This document shows, in pieces, positions 22,958 through 34,993 of a stretch of 57,154 nucleotides of DNA. The stretch spans positions 508,375 to 565,528 of the forward strand of contig NW_014577128.1 in the NCBI RefSeq assembly GCF_000485595.1, in the 5' to 3' direction. Under the pieces are notes generated by a model, which searched no databases, had not been told where the DNA came from, and saw only the letters and a program-made list of their open reading frames with translations. The stretch comes from Priapulus caudatus. Taxonomy: Eukaryota; Priapulida; Priapulimorpha; Priapulimorphida; Priapulidae. The position numbers and the translations under genes are program-made. The stretch's first letter is position 1. Every line of letters begins with the position of its first letter.

Positions 22958-22967
22958 NNNNNNNNNN
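22958..22967. other. Assembly gap, 10 N
   Basis: Ten N bases join the end of Y copy 1 to unrelated sequence and then Y copy 2. The short fixed number suggests a scaffolding join of unknown true size. Confidence 0.99.
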
Positions 22968-23150
22968 ATTAGCGCAGAAATTGAAATCCCGACGAACAAT
23001 TGACACAATTTTCCCAGATCCCAGACAATTTTAGAGGGTGTTTCCCACGTCCCGATGGACTTCTATTCCCGAATCACGAAAAATTTATCTGACATTTCCC
23101 AGTTCCCAGGTAATTAAAATGGCCAATCCCGCGTCCCGAAAATACCCGTT
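22968..23150. other. Short stretch with TCCCAGATCCCAG motifs
   Basis: About 180 bp not found elsewhere in the window, with TTCCCAGATCCCAG, TTCCCACGTCCCGA and TTCCCAGTTCCCAG as a loose short-period repeat. No gene. Confidence 0.5.
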
Positions 23151-24768
23151 CCCCCCCTCTTTGTGTACTTCGCATGGACTTTAGGCTTTGGAATTTGACT
23201 ATTTTTAGTCTATATTTGATTAAATTTACCATTAATTTCATTAGAATAATGTAGAAGGTTAGTAGAGAATAACAAAATAATCAGTTTGGTAAATTTTTTA
23301 TTTCGTGTGCGGCAGCCTAAAAATTACTTTTTTTTACGAGAGCTCTTTTTTGATATTGTATGAAAAAAAGAGCTCTCGTAATTTTTTTTACGGGAGCTAT
23401 TTTAGGCTTGGCCAGAGCTACTTTTGCATACCATGATTTTGTTAAAATTTTCATAATTTTGATGCATTGACTCTAATATCATTCATCAGCATTCAGCACT
23501 CAGCACCAGTATCAGACTATCAGTGTTAAGAAATCGTCTACAAATTACATTCGATCACATTTTTTTAAATCTCATTTCACTCGACTAAGAAACCAATCAC
23601 ATTCTTATTCAATTTAATTCACACAGACATGCACTACACAGTACACATAGTTTTTAGTTACTTTGAGTATGTTAAAAAAAACGTGTACTGGAATCTAGGA
23701 ATGCCGGGAGCTTCTGGGTAAGGTTTTACTTTCGTTTTTCTCCTCCCCAGTCCACTTTACACCCATGCATAGATCAATGCTGCTGCATATCTGCAAAGCT
23801 ACAAGTGCCTAGAATCTTTAAGTATATATAGAGTTTACATTGCTTCTAGATATCTAACTGAATAAAAATAGTCCACTTTCCACATTCCACTTTCCAATAG
23901 TCCACATGAAAAGTGCCGAATTCAGTTAACAGCTTTGATTACGTGCGTGTCAAGTGTCACTGGTCGTGCCCTCACTCCCCACGATAACACCTGCGATATA
24001 AAAACTTATTGTAAAAACTACATGCCGGCCGCCATCGATTTCTTAGACCGTCGCGGGATTTTGTTCGTGTGGCGAATTATGTGTTGAGGGAGTTCATGCA
24101 GCTCTAGAAGGTTTGGATACCCCGTCTACGTTGAGGAACGGGTCGTATTATGCGCTCCCGTTTACAAGTCTGTAATTTTTTCGCTGCTGTGCGGCGATTA
24201 TCTAGTCGCCTCACCGGACCAGCTGACACAAGCAAGCAGTCGCCCGGTAGATTTTCTAATCGCCACTGGCGACTGGGCGACCGCTAGTTTCTCACGCTGT
24301 ATATATATATTATATATGTGTAAGCGTGCAACAGTGAACGCCGCGAGAGCAATGGCCGGCGGCAGCGTATATGGTTGCACGTAGGATTTGGACAAAATTT
24401 ATAGGAAACTGTCGGCAATAATAGGTGAAAGAGGCACAGGCACACAGGCACACATCCACAGGCACAGGCACTTGAAGCGTTTCAATAAAATATAATGCTA
24501 ACTAAATACGAAATCTATTTACTACCAAATTCTTAATGTTTCTATACTCTCTTTCACCTATTATTGCCAACAGTTTCCTATAAATTTTGTCCAAATCTTA
24601 TGTGCAACCATATACGCTGCCGCCGGCGGCGGCGTGTATTTTTTTCCTAGGTCAATCAAGAACATAGGGCTCTAGCGAGCGCTGCCATTGGTTGATACAA
24701 ATCACGTGCCTCAAACTCCTGTTTTATGGTGCATTCACTGCATTGTGACCCTAACCCTAACCCTAACC
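23150..24768. repeat. Large repeat segment Y, copy 2 (Y')
   Basis: Matches Y copy 1 without the poly(A) stretch and with fewer indels. It contains the CGAGAGCTCTTTTTTG...AAAAAGAGCTCTCG hairpin (23,335-23,378), a foldback with arms of about 95 bp (24,335-24,430 and 24,546-24,640) and ends in CCCTAACCCTAACCCTAACC (24,749-24,768), which abuts a GACGGACG run. Confidence 0.85.
24335..24640. mobile_element. Foldback core of segment Y
   Basis: The left arm holds GGCGGCAGCGTATATGGTTG, ACAAAATTTATAGGAAACTG and CGGCAATAATAGGTGAAAGA. The right arm is the inverse in the opposite order, ending in CATATACGCTGCCGCCGG. The loop holds GGCACAGGCACACAGGCACA repeats. Relatives of the right arm occur alone at 20,400-20,500, 28,915-29,010 and in ETFB intron 1 (37,265-37,370), so this is a dispersed family. 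Confidence 0.8.
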
Positions 24769-24865
24769 AGACGGACGGACGGACGGACGGACGACCGGAC
24801 GGACGGACGGACGGACGGACGGACGGACGGACGGATGACCGGACGGACGGACGGACGGACGGACG
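24769..24865. repeat. (GACG)n microsatellite
   Basis: GACGGACGG units for about 95 bp, with two GACCGGACGG interruptions, directly after a telomere-type tract. The shorter counterpart in X copy 1 is at 16,449-16,470. Confidence 0.95.
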
Positions 24866-25127
24866 ATCATGCGATTCTACAAGCTGCATCTGACTATGTC
24901 AGATGAGCTAAAAATTCAGTAAGTATATGCAACAAAACACTATATTGTACCTGCCTGCTTGTTCATACTCCTGAATGGCAGTGCACCTAATATTACATGC
25001 TTGTCTATTCTGTTGAACCAGCACCTCAATGATATCTTCTCCATTACAACATTGTATAGTAACGTCGGATAGAATATAAACCTTGCCATTTTGCTGAAAA
25101 TCATAATATCAGCAACATTAATGACAA

Positions 25128-25438
25128 TATATAATTATATCAAGAGCGTATAAAGAAAGAGAGCGTACAACAGTGAAATGCTGAAACCATGTTGCAGTAT
25201 TAGTCGAATTGATAAATTTTCCCCGTTTTATTTTGACGATTAGCGTAGAGGCATCGTAGGGACAAGCGGTTTGTTTTACATTAGCAAGGTAGGACAGCTG
25301 ACCAATAATACCGCAAAAAATCGTCAAAATAAAACGGGTAAATTTTCTTAATTCGACTAATACTGCAACATGCATGTTTCAGCATTTCACCGTTGTACGC
25401 TCTCCTTCTTTATACGCTCTTGATTATATCAATATATC
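25128..25438. mobile_element. Foldback inside segment X' (about 310 bp)
   Basis: The arms run from ATTATATCAAGAGCGTATAA through ACAACAGTGAAATGCTGAAA to TTTATTTTGACGATT, and return as the inverse ending at CGCTCTTGATTATATCAAT. The arms are close to 100 bp. The loop has GGCATCGTAGGGACAAGCGG. Non-coding. Confidence 0.8.
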
Positions 25439-27723
25439 CACAAAATAAGTGATATCAGAAAGTCCAGCTGTGTTATTTAAGTCATAGAAAAAAGGGGTAT
25501 AAAATGGCTGATGCGCGCTTAGGAAAGTACATGATTTTAATGTATACACTCGTGCGTTTTTTAGTTTTTGCATTAACACAAACATTGCAAAATATCTCAA
25601 ATGAAATGACAACAGTCATATTTGTAAATGTTTCTGTAAACAGACACGCACCAATGAATTAAAGTACGATGTTAGTGAAGAGAATTATAGATCAAAAACC
25701 TAGACTAATAGTAGTACTATGATATCGTAACTATGTTAAATATAGGCAACTTATCACCCCTCTTAGCTGTTCTCAATAAGGCGGCGGGAACTTTCCGATA
25801 TGGCTTATAACTTATACGGTAACTAGTATACTATCAGGAGTAGATAATAGGGAAGGAGTGTGACTTCAATAAACAAGGGAAATTCATCATTTACTAGCCT
25901 TATAATACCTACGATTTACTACGCGTAACTCATCCAACTTGAGCTCAAATCGTACACAGTACATTTGTCTAGCATCGTGCGAAATCGTTTCCTCGTATAC
26001 ACCCGCAATCCGGAGATACAGACTAAAACGTACGACACGGTTTTCCATTCTGTTGCTAGCAAACTCGATGCGTTCGGAGCCTTATTTGAAACAAAAGGCA
26101 GCTACTAATAAAACATAAATCTGGGCATCACTTCATGACATATACCTAAAATGGATTTGCACCGCCTACCGGACCACTGGCAGCAGGATCAAGACTGCCC
26201 GCCACGCTCACACTACAGCATGTATATTATATATATATACATGTATACCAACACATATATAACACCATGGTGTCTACCTCACCACCGAGCTTTGTCCAAC
26301 TCGGCGTTTTCAATCAGCTTCAACTCTGGTGTTCCTGTAGGTGATGCTACTTTCTTTGTGAGCGTGGTGGGGGCTAACTTGATCCTGTTGCCAGTTTACC
26401 GGACTAGTTGAGTTGTTGTTGCAAACTATACCGTTAATTCCGAACCAGTGAAAAAAATACACGGGGGCTCAGGGCGATTGCCCCCAAAATGCCAAAAAGA
26501 GCCCCGTAAATTTGCATAGAGTTCAATGCAAACCAAATTTAAGAGTGCTATTTTCATGCACGCGAGCTTCTTTTTTTTTCCCGTTTCGAACCCTGCAGTA
26601 AAGCTTCTGGAAGATCTAGTACTATACTTGACCTTGATAAATGATGGTACATAAAAAATTTCATTGCTTAATATCCATCAGAAATATTTTTTAAACGTTT
26701 TAAAACTAATGGTTGCCCAATTGCCCGGGACAAGTGAGTCTATGTCGGACAAGTTATTCTAGATCTCTTGGCTAATTGCCCGATCGGACAACTGAAAATT
26801 TTTAGTCATTGAATATTCCTATAACATCCTTTGACCATAACGGCTCATAGATTGCATAGAATGTGTAATGGTAAAAGTTAGTGGGTGACACGTACAGGTG
26901 TCGCGGGCTGCTGTTTTCGTCGGCCTTTAAAAATATAACGTGAGAATGTCGTGCAATAGTGCCCTGGCTCAAAGGATGTTAGTCCTGAATATTTGACATT
27001 TGAGTCAATAAACTTCTGAGTAAATACATACCATGAGTACAACTGTCTTTTTTTTCATAACCAGGCGCTTAGTCGGTTGCTGCAAACGACCGACTTTCGA
27101 TTACAATTGATCATGGGGACATCACTACTTCTGACTGCTGGGTATGAAATTATGAATAATAATATTAATTATTATTTGTAATACTAAGCACCTACAATCA
27201 CAAGCACTTGGAACGTTTCAATAATAAAATTATGTTAAATAACCACAAAATGTATTTACTACCAATGTCTTAATGTTTTTCTCTCTTTTGTATATTATTA
27301 GTATTAACCTTATTAGTCAGGTCCCTTACCTTCATAATCATTACAGAGCTGACAAAAGCATCAAACTTGGCACAGTTGTAGCCTATGGTAGTACTATAAA
27401 TATTAGAGGGGGTGCCCCTTGCCCAATGTAGATATAGCAGTCCTCGCCAAAAGCGTCGGACCGTCGGACAAAATGGGTGATTTTTGCACGGGTCCGACAA
27501 GAAATTTGGCTTTACCAGACCGTGTGTCAGGTAACATTATATCAACTAATTACGCCGAGGCTACGGGTATGCGAGTACCACACACTATGCCTAACTCTAA
27601 TATCCCTGCCTATGGCTATCTTATATACGCGTGTACCAAATTAATCTATGGTGTGGGAAAGCGATAGGAAGAGATTAGCTGTTATATGATAAAAGATAAG
27701 AAAATGATGACATGCGACGTGTG

Positions 27724-28067
27724 TGTGTGAACTATCAATATCATGGGAAGTTTATATTACTATCACTGATTATACCTGGATCACACAACTGGACAAGGCC
27801 AAAGGCCTAGAAATAGGTGAAACCTACATTAATGACAAAGCTGGCAAGCAATGCATTGCTGATTGTACGCGTCACGAAATGGATGAAAAAATAAACGATG
27901 CTAGATTTTTCAGCTTTATCATGGACGGGTCAACAAACATAGCTGGTGATGAGCAGGAAAGCATATATATGTTAGATATGTCCACAAAGGAAAAGCAACA
28001 GAGATGTGAATGTGTTTTAATGTTTCAATATTTTTTTGGTCCAGTAACATATCATTCGGTCTGGTAA
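27724..28067 (+). pseudogene. hAT-type transposase-like (KIAA1586/ZNF862-like) remnant
   Basis: The frame includes YTWITQLDKAKGLEIGETYI, HEMDEKINDARFFSFIMDGS, TNIAGDEQESIYML and KEKQQRCECV, then stops. The F-x-F-I-M-D-G-S-T-x-I-x-x-x-E-Q-E-x-I-Y pattern is typical of the first catalytic region of domesticated or transposon-borne hAT-type proteins. Only about 100 residues survive, there is no zinc finger or C-terminal dimerisation part, and the sister copy at about 19,310-19,560 is frameshifted. It is a remnant, not a working gene. Confidence 0.5.
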
Positions 28068-29504
28068 AAATCTATTTTTTACTGGACCGAATGTCCAGTA
28101 AAGGATTTTGTCTTTTGGCAAGGACTGATATAGAAGCGAATTACAGATGATTAAATGTTCGAACCGCGCCCGCCTGTACTGGCGCATTGTATACAGCTGT
28201 TCCCCCCCCCCCTGCACATACGCTATAGGCAACATGAAAGTGTATTAACTCTCATATCTTGCAAACGAATTGAGCTACATTTCTAAAAATCTAGATAAAT
28301 ATAAACACATGTCTTAGCTATAATCCCCGTGAATTTCGAGTTTATTGAATCACGAATAGTTTACTTAATTACCAAAAATATATGCACGGTATCGCTCATA
28401 GGCTAATATATACGCGCGGCTATGGCCCGTAGGATAGTGTACTAACTCTAATCACTCGCGAACGATTTGAGTTACATTTTCTAAAATTCTAGATACATAT
28501 AAACACATGTCTTAGTTGTGGTCTCAGTGAATTTTGAGTTTATTAAAGCACAAATAGTTTAATTAATTACCAAAAATATACGCACGGTATCGCTCATAGG
28601 CTAACATATACGTGCGGCTATGGCCCGTAGGATAGTGTGCTAACTCTAATATCTCGCGAAGGATTTGAGTTACATTTCTAAAATTCTAGATACCTATAGA
28701 CACATGTCTTAGCTATACTCTCTGTGAATCTGCCCGACTCCGAACCCCCCTACCGCGCCCGCCTGTACTGTGTGTACTCAAGCATTGTATGTATTGGCAT
28801 TGTATTCAGGCGGGCGCGGTAGGGTTAGGGTTAGGGTTAGGGTTAGGGTTGGGTTAGGGCACGCTAACTAAATACGAAATCTATTTACTACCAAAATTCT
28901 TAATGTTTCTATACTCTCTTTCACCTATTAGTATTTTTGCCGACAGTTTCCTGTAAATTCCGTCCAAATCCTACGTGCAACCATATACGCTGCCGCCGGC
29001 CATTTCTCTTGTGGCGTGCACTGTTGCACGCTTACACTGTCTTATATATATATATATTACTATTACTAGTATTACTATATTATATACAGGGTGAAAAACT
29101 GATAATTGAAGGTACTGGTCCTGCAGGACCAGTGCCTCTGAGGAAGCACTGGTCTTGGTCAGTAGGCACTGGTCCAGGATTTTTGTCGTAGCAAAGTGAA
29201 TGACTCGGATGTGGGGACCTTTTTATATGGGGGGATGGTGCAATTTGGTGATGTCACTGTGCATTCTAAGGTATTCTTAAAAATTATATTTTTTACTCGT
29301 TTTGATACAGTAACACTGATGCGTAGCAAATCGGAACAAGTCCTCAAGTCGATTTCAAAGATCAGCGGTCTCTGAAGACCGCCCATTATTCCTATAAATT
29401 ATCATATTTTATTACGCGATTGCTGATTGGTCGGGGATGCCCAGTATTATCGAATTAGCAGAGGTTTAACAGCATGCATGACCTAGAAAATCGAACACAT
29501 GGAG

Positions 29505-31290
29505 AGTTTGTGTACTTTTGTGTAACTTCGGCATGGACTTTAGGCTTTGAATTTGACTATTTTTAGTCTATATTTGATTAAATTACCCATTATTTCATTA
29601 TGAATAATGTAGAAGGTTAGTAGAGAATAACAAAAAATGCATTTGGTAAATTTTTTATTCTCGTAGTGTCGCAGCCTAAAAATTCTACACAATTTTTTTA
29701 CGAGAGCTTCTTTTTTGATATTGTATGAAAAAAGAGCTCTCGTAATTTTTTTTAGGCGGAGCTATTTTTTAGGCTGGCCAGAGCTAGCTTTTGCATACCA
29801 TGGATTTTGTTAAAATTTTCATAATTTGATGCATTGACTCTAATATCATTCATCAGCATTCAGGCACTCAGCACCAGTATCAGACTATCAGTGTTAATAA
29901 GAAATCGTCTACAATTACATTCATCACATTTTTTTAAATCTCCATTTCAGCTCTGACTAAGAAACCAATCGCATTCTTATTCAATTTAATTCACTACAGA
30001 CATCACTCACAGTAGCACATAGTTTTTAGTTACTCTTGAGTATGTTAAAAAACGTGTACTGGAATCTAGGATGTCAGGGAGCTTCTGGTAAGGTTTTACT
30101 TTCGTTTTTCTCCTCCCAGTCCACTTTACACCCATGCATAGATCAATGCTGCCGGATATCTTGCAAAGCTACAAGATGCTAGCATCTTTAATATATATAG
30201 AGTTTACATTGCTTTCGATATCTAAAGCTGAATAAAATAGTCCACTTTCCACATTCCACTTTCAATAGTCCACATGAAAAGTGCGAATTCAGTTAACAGC
30301 TTGATTACGTGCGTGTCAGTGTCACTGGTCGTGCCTCACTCCCCACGATAACACCTGCGATATACAAACTTATTGTAAAAACTACATGCCGGCCGCCATC
30401 GATTTCTTAGACCGGTCGGGCGGGATTTGTTCGTGTGGCGAATTATGTGTTGAGGGAGTTCATGGCAGCTCTAGAAGGTTTGGATTACCCCGTCTACGTT
30501 GAGGAAGCGGTCGTATTATGGCGCTCCCGTTTACAAGTCTGTAATTTTTTCGCTGCTGTGCGGCGATTATCTAGTCGCGTCACGGACGCAGCTGACACAA
30601 GCAAGCAGTCGCCCGGTAGATTTTCTAATCGCCACAGGCGACTGGGCGACGCTAGTTTCGTCACGCTGTTATATATATTACATATAGTGTAAGCGTGCAA
30701 ACAGTGAACGCCGCGAGAGCAATGGCCGGCGGCAGCGTATATGGTTGCACGTAGATTTGGACAAAATTTATAGAAACTGTCGGCAATAATAGGTGAAAGA
30801 GGCACAGGCACACAGCACACATCCCAGGCACAGGCACTTGAAGGCGTTCAATAAAATATAATGCTAACTAAATACGAAATCTATTTACTACCAAATTCTT
30901 AATGTTTCTATACTCTCTTCACCTATTATTGCCAACAGTTTCTCCTATAATTTTGTCCAAATCTTATGTGCAACCATATACGCTGCCGCCGGCGCGGCGT
31001 GTATTTTTTTCCTAGGTCAATCAAGAAACATAGGGCTCTAGCGGGACGCTGCCATTGGTTGATACAAATCAGCGTGCCTCAAACTCCTGTTTTATGGTGG
31101 GCATTCACTGCATTGTGACCCTAACCCTAACCCAACCGTAACTCTAACTCTAACCCAAATCCTATTTAAAAATATATATATAACAAATTTAATTGTTAAT
31201 TGTTGTACAAATTAATTGTTGTTATTAAAATGTTTTAAATAAATCATGCGTTAATTGGAAAAAAATGGTTAAACAGATAAAGATAGAAAA
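29505..31290. repeat. Large repeat segment Y, copy 3 (Y'')
   Basis: Matches Y' from GCATGGACTTTAGGCTTTGA through the foldback core to CCCTAACCCTAACCC (31,119-31,133) and on to the ATAAATCATGCGTTAATTGG motif. An open frame at 30,435-30,692 (MANYVLREFMAALEG start) exists only because of local indels and matches no family. Confidence 0.85.
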
Positions 31291-31321
31291 TACAGAAAAA
31301 CAGGAAAATCATTAGAAAACG

Positions 31322-31392
31322 GATGGGATTCGATCCACCGACCTTTCATACTGACGCTGGCGTCTCTAATCGGCTACTCCCATTGGGACATA
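31322..31392 (-). mobile_element. tRNA-derived SINE head, copy 1
   Basis: Read on the minus strand: GTAGCCGATTAGAGACGCCA, then TATGAAAGGTCGGTGGATCG and AATCCCATCCG, which has tRNA-like A-box and B-box (GGATCGAATCC) spacing. The same segment is at 35,343-35,410. The stems are too degraded for a functional tRNA. Confidence 0.6.
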
Positions 31393-31537
31393 ATACATAT
31401 GAACTTGATTTTGAATGTGCTATGTATATGGCATACTGTGACGTCATTGAGCGACGAAACAAGCCCAACCAATAGCAGGCGCTCACTACAGGCCCTATGT
31501 TCTTGATTGACCTAGGAAAAAAATCACGCCGGCGGCC

Positions 31538-31714
31538 CAAGGAAATGGATAAGAGAACATGCGGTCCCAATAAAACACATATGCCTAAACCCTAACGGCC
31601 TAACTTTAATCCTAACCTCTAACCATAACCCTAACCTATTATATTGATATAAATATTATATTTATATTGATGTAAATGACATTGGTTTTATTGGGACCAT
31701 GTTCTCTATCCTTG
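31538..31714. mobile_element. MITE family 1, copy 2
   Basis: Has the same ends as the element at 8,630 (CAAGG...GAGAACATG...CCCAATAAAA and inverse) and a middle of CCTAACCCTAAC-like repeats plus TTATATTGATATAAATATTA. It corresponds position for position to the copy at 35,557-35,726. Confidence 0.85.
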
Positions 31715-32389
31715 ACCGCGACGTGGCCGTGTCAATGCAACGCTGTGCCGTCATTAGAAAACAACATACAATTTTCCAATTAAATACGCGGTACTAATAG
31801 TAATACTACTACTACTATGTACTATCAAATTCATGTCAAATTTTTACGTTTTAAACTCCTGCACATGTGTTGACAACAGAACGTAATAAGTTTTGCTGTT
31901 TCGCACGTTTGAAACACGCTCGCCATTGATCTCTATATACTTTACTGCTGCGTGGCTCATTGTTTCTTGAAATTTACTGTTTATTATTCTCTGTAAATAT
32001 ATCTAGAAAATGTTATTAGTTCAAATATTATAGTTAAAATTATTTTCGCATATAAATTGTTTTGTTAATATTAATAAAAATGTGTCATTTTTTGTTACTA
32101 TTTAACGCTGTAGGAACTTTTTCAAGGAGATCCTAGGGAGGGCAGCAAGATGGCGAAGATTTAAGAGGTCTTGTTGAAATGATGTAATGGATTAGCTGTA
32201 AATGTAGGCTGGTTAATAATCGTCTATGTATTTAAAATCATGTCTGTAAAGCGATATTAGCTAACTTCCCCACCATTCTTGTATTGTAGCATGTTTTGAA
32301 AAATTCGAGGGCGTGATTTTCTATGCTTGGCGTGTCGATTTCGAAGACGAATTTTTAAGCCACTCGCCACTGGCACTTGGTAGCTCGAA

Positions 32390-33290
32390 AGCATAGGTGG
32401 TTACGTACCATAGCTTAGCATAGTACCCTATAGCATAGCATAGCTAGCATGGCATGAGCGCTAGGGGCATAGAGGCGTAGGATAGCTAGAGCCTTAGGCA
32501 TCAGCCTAGGCCTTACATAAGGCCTAGAGGAGCAATAGAAGAGGCGGCTAGACCCTACAAGAGCAGGCATCGAGGCTGTCAACATAGCCGTGCGGTCGAG
32601 GCCTGTTAGGCCATGAGAATGAAAGAATCGGTTTACCGTCCAAGAATTTAAAAAGTGATGAGGCTTTTTTCATTATTCATTAATTCATTATGTTAATTTT
32701 GTCAGGCTGAAATACAGTGAAAATACAGTACAGACGAATAACAATCTAGCCGCCCTCTTTATTATTCATTATTTATTTTTCAGGCTGAAAATTTTTTCAT
32801 TTTTCACGTTCGGGATTTTCGGTTTTGAAGTCGTCAATCTTTCGGTTTTTTCGACAAAATCATTTATTCGCTTGCGCCCTGATATATGTCTAGGCGGTTA
32901 GAAACAGTGGCATGTACAACGGACTGGCGCGCCAAGCTTGTCAAAATCGCATCAGAATTGCTGTTTAGGACTAAGTACCCTTGTGATTAGTCTATTAGTA
33001 TTATGTTCAGTGAGGGAATTTTTTCGCAAATTAAGAAATTTTTTGGTAAATAAATAATGAACTTTTTTGGGCGGGGACTACAAGCGGGCGATGCGGCGGT
33101 GGACGTAACCGGATTTTTCATTCTCACCTGCGCCTACATAGAGACAGGCCCATCGAGGCCTAGCCCATAGAGACAGGCATCGACTTATGGCCTGCCAACT
33201 CTAGAGCAGGCCAATAGAGCCTAGCATAGCCTAGCTATAGCCCTAGCATAGCATAGCATAGGCCATGCCTAGCATAGTACCATAAGCCAT
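32390..33290. repeat. CATAGCATAGCCTAG-type tandem repeats, split by the insertion
   Basis: Low-complexity CATAGC/CCTAGAG/GAGACAGGCATCGAGG units at 32,390-32,612 and 33,127-33,290. This is the noisy counterpart of 36,365-36,720 in the intact ETFB intron 1. Confidence 0.8.
32614..33126. mobile_element. 513-bp insertion with inverted ends, absent from the sister copy
   Basis: Left end TGAGAATGAAAGAATCGG then TTTACCGTCC. The right end is the inverse of TGAGAATGAAAAATCCGG then TTACGTCC, ending TTCTCA at 33,126. In the sister locus (36,560-36,600) the flanks are joined directly (GAGGCCTGTTAGCATAGAGA). Flanking CCTG..., with an approximate 8-base repeat and a CAGG-like outer end, would fit a hAT-type MITE, but indels blur the duplication. 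Confidence 0.7.
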
Positions 33291-34968
33291 AGTGGCTGCC
33301 ACTCTCAACTTGAACTTTGAAGTTGAGTTGCAGTGTTTCCTAATTTTCTATAAAATATAAAATTATAATGCTAAATAAATACGATATCTATTTGGGCTGT
33401 ATTATTTCTCGACGCGCAGCTTCGGAAAGCAGTCGGATGAAAGACCTATTCGTTAGTTTCCGGCCGCCGAGAATTTAGAACAAATTTTCTTGTTAGATCG
33501 TCCGGCGCCGGAGAAAAACAAAGTGAAACGTTTTGAGCACTAAGCCGCTTCTGTGGCTTTGCCTGTAGAAGCAGTGCTGAAAATCAATAGTTAAATTCTC
33601 TTAAGGCCAACGCGAGAGAGTTCCGCCGCCGCTGTATTAGGCACCTGGCAGAGAGAACTTAGCACTGTGACAGTTTGCCATTGTGGTAGCATGGCGGCTT
33701 CGGCAAGATAATAAATGGCGCTGTTTATCCGGCAATGGGAGTTTGGCAGCATATGTCTGCCTTTTGCAGAGAACTAGTTTGATTTCTTGGCTTAAGTTGT
33801 CCGCTTGCCGGGAAATAAATCACTCGTATCTATTTACTTACCAAAGTCTTAAATGTTTCTAATACTCTCTTCAACATATTATTGTTCGACAATTTCCTGT
33901 AAATGGCCATGGCCAATATGCTCATCTGCCAACCAAACGCTGACTGCCGCTGCACACTGCAACATAAAATATGATAGTATATTATACTATCCATAAATGT
34001 TTGTGGTGATTGGTCTTGTGCATATCGTGTAGCCACAGCAGAGGCCAGTCAACGTGTTAGTGTGTTGGCGCGATCGGATATTAGCGGCGTCGAGTCGAGC
34101 GTGTACATGTGACGCCGAGGCAGCAGCACGAGGCGGTCTGCTACAGCTATGTCGCTGGCGAGGTATGCCCCTCCGTGAGTGCCCTCTGTCCCTAGTTGGT
34201 TGTGTGCTAGGATTAGAATATCCATGTAACATTTCGTCTGGTCTTAGTCAACCTATATTGTCGTGACGGAAATACTGTCTTACACTGGAAACAGCTGACT
34301 CATATTACCTAACAACCATCTTGTAATTAGACCCTTTAAGCATGACATGTAAACACTCTGAATGATGTGCTGCTAGTGCTATATGTTTAGGTGCAGGTAA
34401 TTTTGGTGAACTATAACATTTGGTGTTGTACATTGTCATTTTTATTCAAGTCTAAAGTCTAGTTCCGGGCCGGAATTTCAAATTCAGGATTCGGCTCAAC
34501 GCGTATTCGCTATAAAATTCTATTTTAGAGTTTGGACACATTAAGTTCCCTTTCTTGTTGCAGGTCGAGAGTGAAGCCGACAAAACAGGTGTGGTCACAT
34601 GACAGAGTGAAGCACAGTCTAAATCATTGGATGAGATAGCAATTGAAGAAAGCAGTTAGATTGAAGGAGAAGATAAATGCTACGAAATCGTAGCTGTATC
34701 ATGTGGAGCCACCAAAGTGTCCAGTATGAGTGCATTCTTTTAACGTGCCTATGCCTTTCATACTGTATATTGTTTTGGATAAAAATAAAAAGTTCGCTGG
34801 CAATATTGCAGATACAGCCTACATGTTACGCAGCGTACATCTGCCTGTGATGATATTTCACGGATGTAGCGGAATAGAACTTTGCTGTATGGGGCATTCG
34901 TTAAATTTGGTTAAACACATATAAATTCATGCAGCATTGTAGCAAAAAATTGAGTATGGAAACGTTTT

Positions 34969-34993
34969 NNNNNNNNNNNNNNNNNNNNNNNNN
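34969..34993. other. Assembly gap, 25 N
   Basis: Twenty-five N bases. The sequence before it stops just short of the ETFB exon 3 equivalent. The sequence after it restarts about 3.4 kb upstream, in the tail of segment Y. The two sides therefore overlap in content. Confidence 0.99.

Larger units (their letters stand above)
24866..29505. repeat. Large repeat segment X, copy 2 (X')
   Basis: The second copy of the 16.5-21.0 kb segment, with many single-base differences. It includes the foldback at 25,128-25,438, the best preserved hAT-like coding stretch (27,724-28,067), a CTACCGCGCCCGCCTG inverted pair (28,750-28,765 and 28,807-28,822) next to TTAGGG units (28,820-28,859), and the 20-bp palindrome ACTGGTCCTGCAGGACCAGT near 29,115. 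Confidence 0.85.
32150..34724 (+). pseudogene. Broken copy of ETFB exons 1-2 (probable un-merged assembly copy)
   Basis: Counterpart of the intact ETFB 5' half. The exon 1 equivalent (32,150-32,203) starts ATGGCG but meets a TAA at the fourth codon position after indels. The exon 2 equivalent (34,564-34,724) keeps the order of the real exon but has several one-base insertions and deletions, and its donor has lost a G (CCAGTATGAG against CAGGTATGAG). It ends at the N gap just before exon 3. The surrounding 30,960-34,968 mirrors 34,994-38,400 throughout. As written it cannot code. I think it is a second haplotype or noisy contig end rather than a true pseudogene. Confidence 0.8.

Noticed and set aside
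30435-30692. Protein-coding gene in segment Y (MANYVLREFMAALEG frame)
   Set aside because: The frame is open only because of local indels. It is broken in the other two Y copies and matches no family.
31322-31392. Functional minus-strand tRNA
   Set aside because: Arms are degraded, and a sister copy at 35.34 kb is equally degraded with different indels.
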